This document shows positions 60,965 to 64,000 of a stretch of 64,000 nucleotides of DNA, in pieces. A program made the position numbers and the translations under genes. Source of the stretch: JAIYDJ01 sp031400505 (GTDB taxonomy: Bacteria; Pseudomonadota; Alphaproteobacteria; Rhodobacterales; Rhodobacteraceae); NCBI GenBank assembly GCA_031400505.1, contig JANNPZ010000033.1, positions 36,654 through 100,653 on the forward strand. Reading direction: 5' to 3'. The notes below the pieces were generated by a model. The model had not been told where the DNA came from. It worked only from the letters and a program-made list of their open reading frames with translations, and did not search any database. Each line of letters opens with the position of its first letter. Within the stretch, counting starts at the first letter, position 1.

Positions 60965-62335
60965 GTGCAGACGAATATGGGGGCCGGTCAGTTGACAGTC
61001 GGGCGGATCAAGATGCTGGCGCTGGTGCTTTTGCTCGCCGCCTGTGAAAAAGAAATCATCCTTGAGGGTGAACGGTTCGAGCCGCGTGCCCCGTTGGACG
61101 CGTCGATCCCGGTAGAGGGCGAACCTGCACCGGTGCCGGTTTCTTTGCGTCCCGAAAATCAGTCGGTTCCGATTGCGCTGCCAGCCGCGCAGGCAAATGC
61201 CGACTGGGCGCAACGCGGTGGTAATGGTCAGCATGCCTCTGGGCACGGCGTGCTGTCGGGCGCGCCACAGCGGGTATTCAGCGTCGGCGTCGGTTCTGGC
61301 AACAGCCGGGGCAACCGGGTTGCGGCGTCCCCGGTCGTGGCGGATGGCCGGGTTTTTGTGATGGATGCCGGTTCGCAGGTCAGCGCGGTGTCCACGCAAG
61401 GCTCGCTGCAGTGGTCGACCGACCTTACGGCCGCATTCGACCGTGGCGGTCAGGTATCGGGTGGCGGGCTTGCAGCGGCAAACGGTCGGGTCTACGTCGC
61501 CACAGGTTACGGCGAAGTCGTGGCTTTGGATGCGGCGTCCGGCGCTGTTGTTTGGCGGCAGCGGCTTGAAAGCCCGGCAACCGGCGCTCCGCTGATCGAG
61601 GGGGATACTGTCTATGTCGGTGGTCGCGACGGCGGTGCCTTTGCAATCGATGCCGGAACCGGCCGCGTTCGCTGGACCACTTTGGGCGTGCCCTCTGGCA
61701 GCGGGATGATCGGCGGGTCCGCACCTGCCGTCGCAGGCGAACTGGTGTTGTTCCCGCAGGCCAGCGGCGAAATTACCGCCGCACGGCGTGACACCGGAGA
61801 GCGGGTCTGGGTCGCAGGCTTGGCCGGGCAACGCGTTGGCCGCGCCTATGCGCAGGCCGTCGGTGATATCACGGGCGATCCGGTGGTGGTGGGCGACACG
61901 GTCTTTGCTGGCACTGCGGCGGGCCGAACGGCGGCGCTGAATGCAGAAACCGGCCTGACGCTGTGGAATGTTGCCGAGGGCGCGTTGAACCCGGCCCTGG
62001 TGGTTGGCGGATCTGTGTTTGTGGTGAATGACGAAAATCGTCTGGTGCGGCTGGATGCGGGTTCGGGCGAGGTGATCTGGGCGGTCGACATGCCGTATTG
62101 GACGACAGAGAAGATCCGAAAACGCAAGGGTATCGTGGCGCAGTTTGGTCCCGTTCTGGCGGGCGGGCGGCTGGTTGTTGTCGGGTCAGACGGGCAGCTG
62201 CGGTTGTTCGATCCAACTGACGGCGCGCTGGTGGGGGGGGCCGAAGTCCCGGGTGGCGCCGTCAGTTCGGTGGCACTTGCCGGTGGCATGTTGTACGTGA
62301 TGGGCGGCAACGGACAACTTCACGCTTTCCGTTAG
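60965..62335 (+). CDS. bamB: Outer-membrane assembly lipoprotein BamB
   Basis: A 456-residue PQQ-like beta-propeller lipoprotein. The lipobox LLLAAC-E lies just after a hydrophobic segment, followed by eight-bladed repeats of the type GRVYVATGYGEVVALDAASGAVVWRQRL and GDTVYVGGRDGGAFAIDAGTG. It is a component of the BAM complex inserting outer-membrane proteins. The start is unsettled: GTG 60965, ATG 60977, TTG 60992 (best signal-peptide n-region) or ATG 61013. It sits in a conserved yfgM-bamB-der order. Confidence 0.9.
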   Translation: MQTNMGAGQLTVGRIKMLALVLLLAACEKEIILEGERFEPRAPLDASIPVEGEPAPVPVSLRPENQSVPIALPAAQANADWAQRGGNGQHASGHGVLSGAPQRVFSVGVGSGNSRGNRVAASPVVADGRVFVMDAGSQVSAVSTQGSLQWSTDLTAAFDRGGQVSGGGLAAANGRVYVATGYGEVVALDAASGAVVWRQRLESPATGAPLIEGDTVYVGGRDGGAFAIDAGTGRVRWTTLGVPSGSGMIGGSAPAVAGELVLFPQASGEITAARRDTGERVWVAGLAGQRVGRAYAQAVGDITGDPVVVGDTVFAGTAAGRTAALNAETGLTLWNVAEGALNPALVVGGSVFVVNDENRLVRLDAGSGEVIWAVDMPYWTTEKIRKRKGIVAQFGPVLAGGRLVVVGSDGQLRLFDPTDGALVGGAEVPGGAVSSVALAGGMLYVMGGNGQLHAFR

Positions 62336-62383
62336 GGCGGGGGCCGTGTAAGGCAGGCCCTTCGCAATGCCCGGACCTGACCC

Positions 62384-63856
62384 ATGAGCTTTACCCTTGC
62401 CATCGTAGGCCGCCCCAACGTGGGCAAATCAACCCTGTTCAACCGGCTGGTGGGCCGCAAGCTCGCGCTGGTCGATGACCAGCCTGGTGTGACGCGCGAC
62501 CTGCGCGAGGGGGATGGCAAGATCTTCGATCTGCGCTTTACCGTGATTGACACCGCGGGGCTGGAAGAGGTCACTGACGACAGCCTGCAGGGCCGGATGC
62601 GGCGACTGACCGAGCGCGCGGTCGATATGGCGGATGTCAGCCTGTTTCTGATCGACGGGCGGGTCGGGGTCACGCCTTCGGACGAGGTGTTCGCCGATAT
62701 CCTGCGCAAGAAGGGCGCGCGGGTGATTCTGGGCGTGAACAAAGCCGAAGGCAAAGCCGGAGATGCCGGCGCGCTGGAGGGTTGGTCGCTGGGTCTGGGC
62801 GAGCCGTTGCGGCTTTCGGCCGAACATGGCGAGGGGATCGACGATCTTTACGATGCGTTGAAGCCCTTTGAGGCGGAATTTGCCGCGCGCGAGGCGGAAA
62901 ACGCGCCCCTGGTCGACGTGGACCTGTCCGAGGACGAGGCAGAGGTCGAGGCGGACGAGACCTCGCATTTTCCGACGCAGGCCAAGCCCTTGCAGATCGC
63001 GGTGATCGGGCGGCCGAATGCCGGGAAATCGACGCTGATCAACACCATCCTGGGCTATGACCGGATGTTGACTGGGCCGGAGCCGGGGATCACGCGGGAT
63101 GCGATCTCGGTCAAGGCCGACTGGTTCGACACGCCGATCCGGATTTTCGATACCGCTGGAATGCGCAAGAAGGCGCGGGTGGTCGAGAAGCTGGAAAAGC
63201 TGTCGGTCGCCGACGGGTTACGCGCGGTGCGGTTTGCCGAAGTGGTGGTGGTCTTGCTGGACGTGGAGATCCCGTTCGAAGTGCAGGATCTGAGGATCGC
63301 CGATTTTGCCGAAACCGAAGGCCGGGCAGTGGTGGTGGCGGTCAACAAATGGGATCTTGAGGGCGAGAAGCAGGAGAAGCTTGCCGAACTGAAAGAGATG
63401 TTCGAGCGGCTTCTGCCGCAGCTGCGCGGGGCGCCGCTGGTCACGATCTCGGCCAAGACGGGGCGGGGGATGGACCGGCTGCACGACGCGATCCGGCGCG
63501 CGCATGATGTGTGGAACCGCCGGATTACCACGGCACGGCTGAACAGCTGGCTCGGGGCGATGTGCGAGGCGCATCCGCCACCAGCACCGGGGGGGCATCG
63601 GATCAGGCTGCGCTATATTTCCCAGGTCAAGACGCGGCCCCCGGGTTTCGTCATCATGTGCTCGCGTCCCGATGAGCTGCCAGACAGCTATAAACGCTAT
63701 CTCGTCAATGGGTTGCGCGATCATTTTCAGATGCCTGGCACGCCGATCCGGTTGTTCTTCCGCAGTCAGTCGTCGAAGAACCCGTTCAAAGACCGCAAGT
63801 TCCACACGCCAAGCCGGTTGCGCAAGCACATCGGCAATCCGGTGAAGAAGGACTGA
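62384..63856 (+). CDS. der: Ribosome-assembly GTPase Der (EngA)
   Basis: A 490-residue double-GTPase. The first G domain has GRPNVGKST (residues 9-17), DTAGLEE and the slightly divergent NKAE. An acidic linker (~165-200) follows, then the second G domain with GRPNAGKST (~211), DTAGMRKK and NKWD. The C-terminal KH-like domain (~385-470) includes PPAPGGHRIRLRYISQVKTRPPGF. It is required for 50S subunit maturation. It is the last gene before the low-quality contig end. Confidence 0.96.
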   Translation: MSFTLAIVGRPNVGKSTLFNRLVGRKLALVDDQPGVTRDLREGDGKIFDLRFTVIDTAGLEEVTDDSLQGRMRRLTERAVDMADVSLFLIDGRVGVTPSDEVFADILRKKGARVILGVNKAEGKAGDAGALEGWSLGLGEPLRLSAEHGEGIDDLYDALKPFEAEFAAREAENAPLVDVDLSEDEAEVEADETSHFPTQAKPLQIAVIGRPNAGKSTLINTILGYDRMLTGPEPGITRDAISVKADWFDTPIRIFDTAGMRKKARVVEKLEKLSVADGLRAVRFAEVVVVLLDVEIPFEVQDLRIADFAETEGRAVVVAVNKWDLEGEKQEKLAELKEMFERLLPQLRGAPLVTISAKTGRGMDRLHDAIRRAHDVWNRRITTARLNSWLGAMCEAHPPPAPGGHRIRLRYISQVKTRPPGFVIMCSRPDELPDSYKRYLVNGLRDHFQMPGTPIRLFFRSQSSKNPFKDRKFHTPSRLRKHIGNPVKKD

Positions 63857-63878
63857 CGCACGGCTGCTGTGGCTGGCC

Positions 63879-64000
63879 AGGGGGGGGGGGGGGCGGCCCC
63901 CCCCCCCCCCCCGCCCGCCAGCACCGAAACAAACCCCACCCCCGCGCCGGGGGGCGCGCCCCCCACCCCACCCCCCCACCCCGCCCCCCCCCCCCCCCCC
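63879..64000. other. Low-complexity C/G homopolymer tail at contig end
   Basis: Runs of G (13) and C (over 15) alternate with C-rich sequence to the end of the window. Nothing comparable exists elsewhere in the window except a 13-G run at ~36368. It is most simply read as a sequencing or assembly artefact at a contig terminus. No gene is supported here. Confidence 0.75.

Noticed and set aside
1..64000. tRNA or rRNA genes, including a tRNA attachment site for the element
   Set aside because: No cloverleaf-like sequence with a GTTCGA-type T-loop outside coding regions was noticed; the integration target is dusA instead.

Overview
The window looks like the chromosome of a GC-rich alphaproteobacterium, most likely a Rhodobacteraceae (roseobacter-type) bacterium. 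This rests on gene content: a heterotetrameric sarcosine oxidase operon, several periplasmic-binding-protein ABC sugar systems, an Atm1-type exporter, CcmI, DUF1289 next to RuvX, and a TPR protein-BamB-Der run. No rRNA, tRNA or CRISPR array was seen. The last ~120 bases are runs of C and G typical of a poor contig end.

Layout. 1-3.4 kb: the end of an SbcD-like nuclease gene and its SbcC-like ATPase partner. 3.5-5.7 kb: LysR regulator, DUF924 protein, small membrane protein. 5.9-11.3 kb: NCS1 permease with a tiny overlapping membrane protein, aldehyde dehydrogenase, XRE-cupin regulator, 2-hydroxyacid dehydrogenase. 11.4-17.5 kb: LacI regulator, ribose-type ABC importer, epimerase-like TIM barrel, M24 peptidase. 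17.8-28.2 kb: a second sugar system, made of a MalEFGK-type importer with two ATPases and a 62-residue membrane protein, an enolase-superfamily dehydratase/racemase and three TIM-barrel isomerases/epimerases. The two control regions of this second system carry the same pair of TGGT-N3-ACCA palindromes, so it looks like one regulon with an off-window, probably GntR-type, regulator.

28.74-44.33 kb: a ~15.6 kb integrative element inserted in the 5' end of dusA. It has a tyrosine integrase next to dusA, repeated AATCATACT boxes at both ends, a leftward cluster of small unknown genes, a large primase-polymerase/helicase-like protein, a CCGGGAGC iteron field that may be its replication origin, a DnaG-type zinc finger fused to a TIR/deoxyribosyltransferase-like domain (now frameshifted), a serine recombinase, a tape-measure gene interrupted by two in-frame amber codons, and a PrtN-type activator. 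It has no capsid, portal, terminase or lysis genes, so it resembles a phage satellite or decayed phage-plasmid rather than a full prophage.

44.3-64 kb: host genes again: dusA, a TSUP permease, an uncharacterised protein, DUF1289, ruvX, ccmI, the sox operon (soxB, an alien-looking membrane ORF, soxD, soxA, soxG), Fe/Mn superoxide dismutase, a LOG-family hydrolase, a LysM protein, an ArsR regulator divergent from an Atm1-type ABC exporter, a YfgM-like protein, bamB and der.
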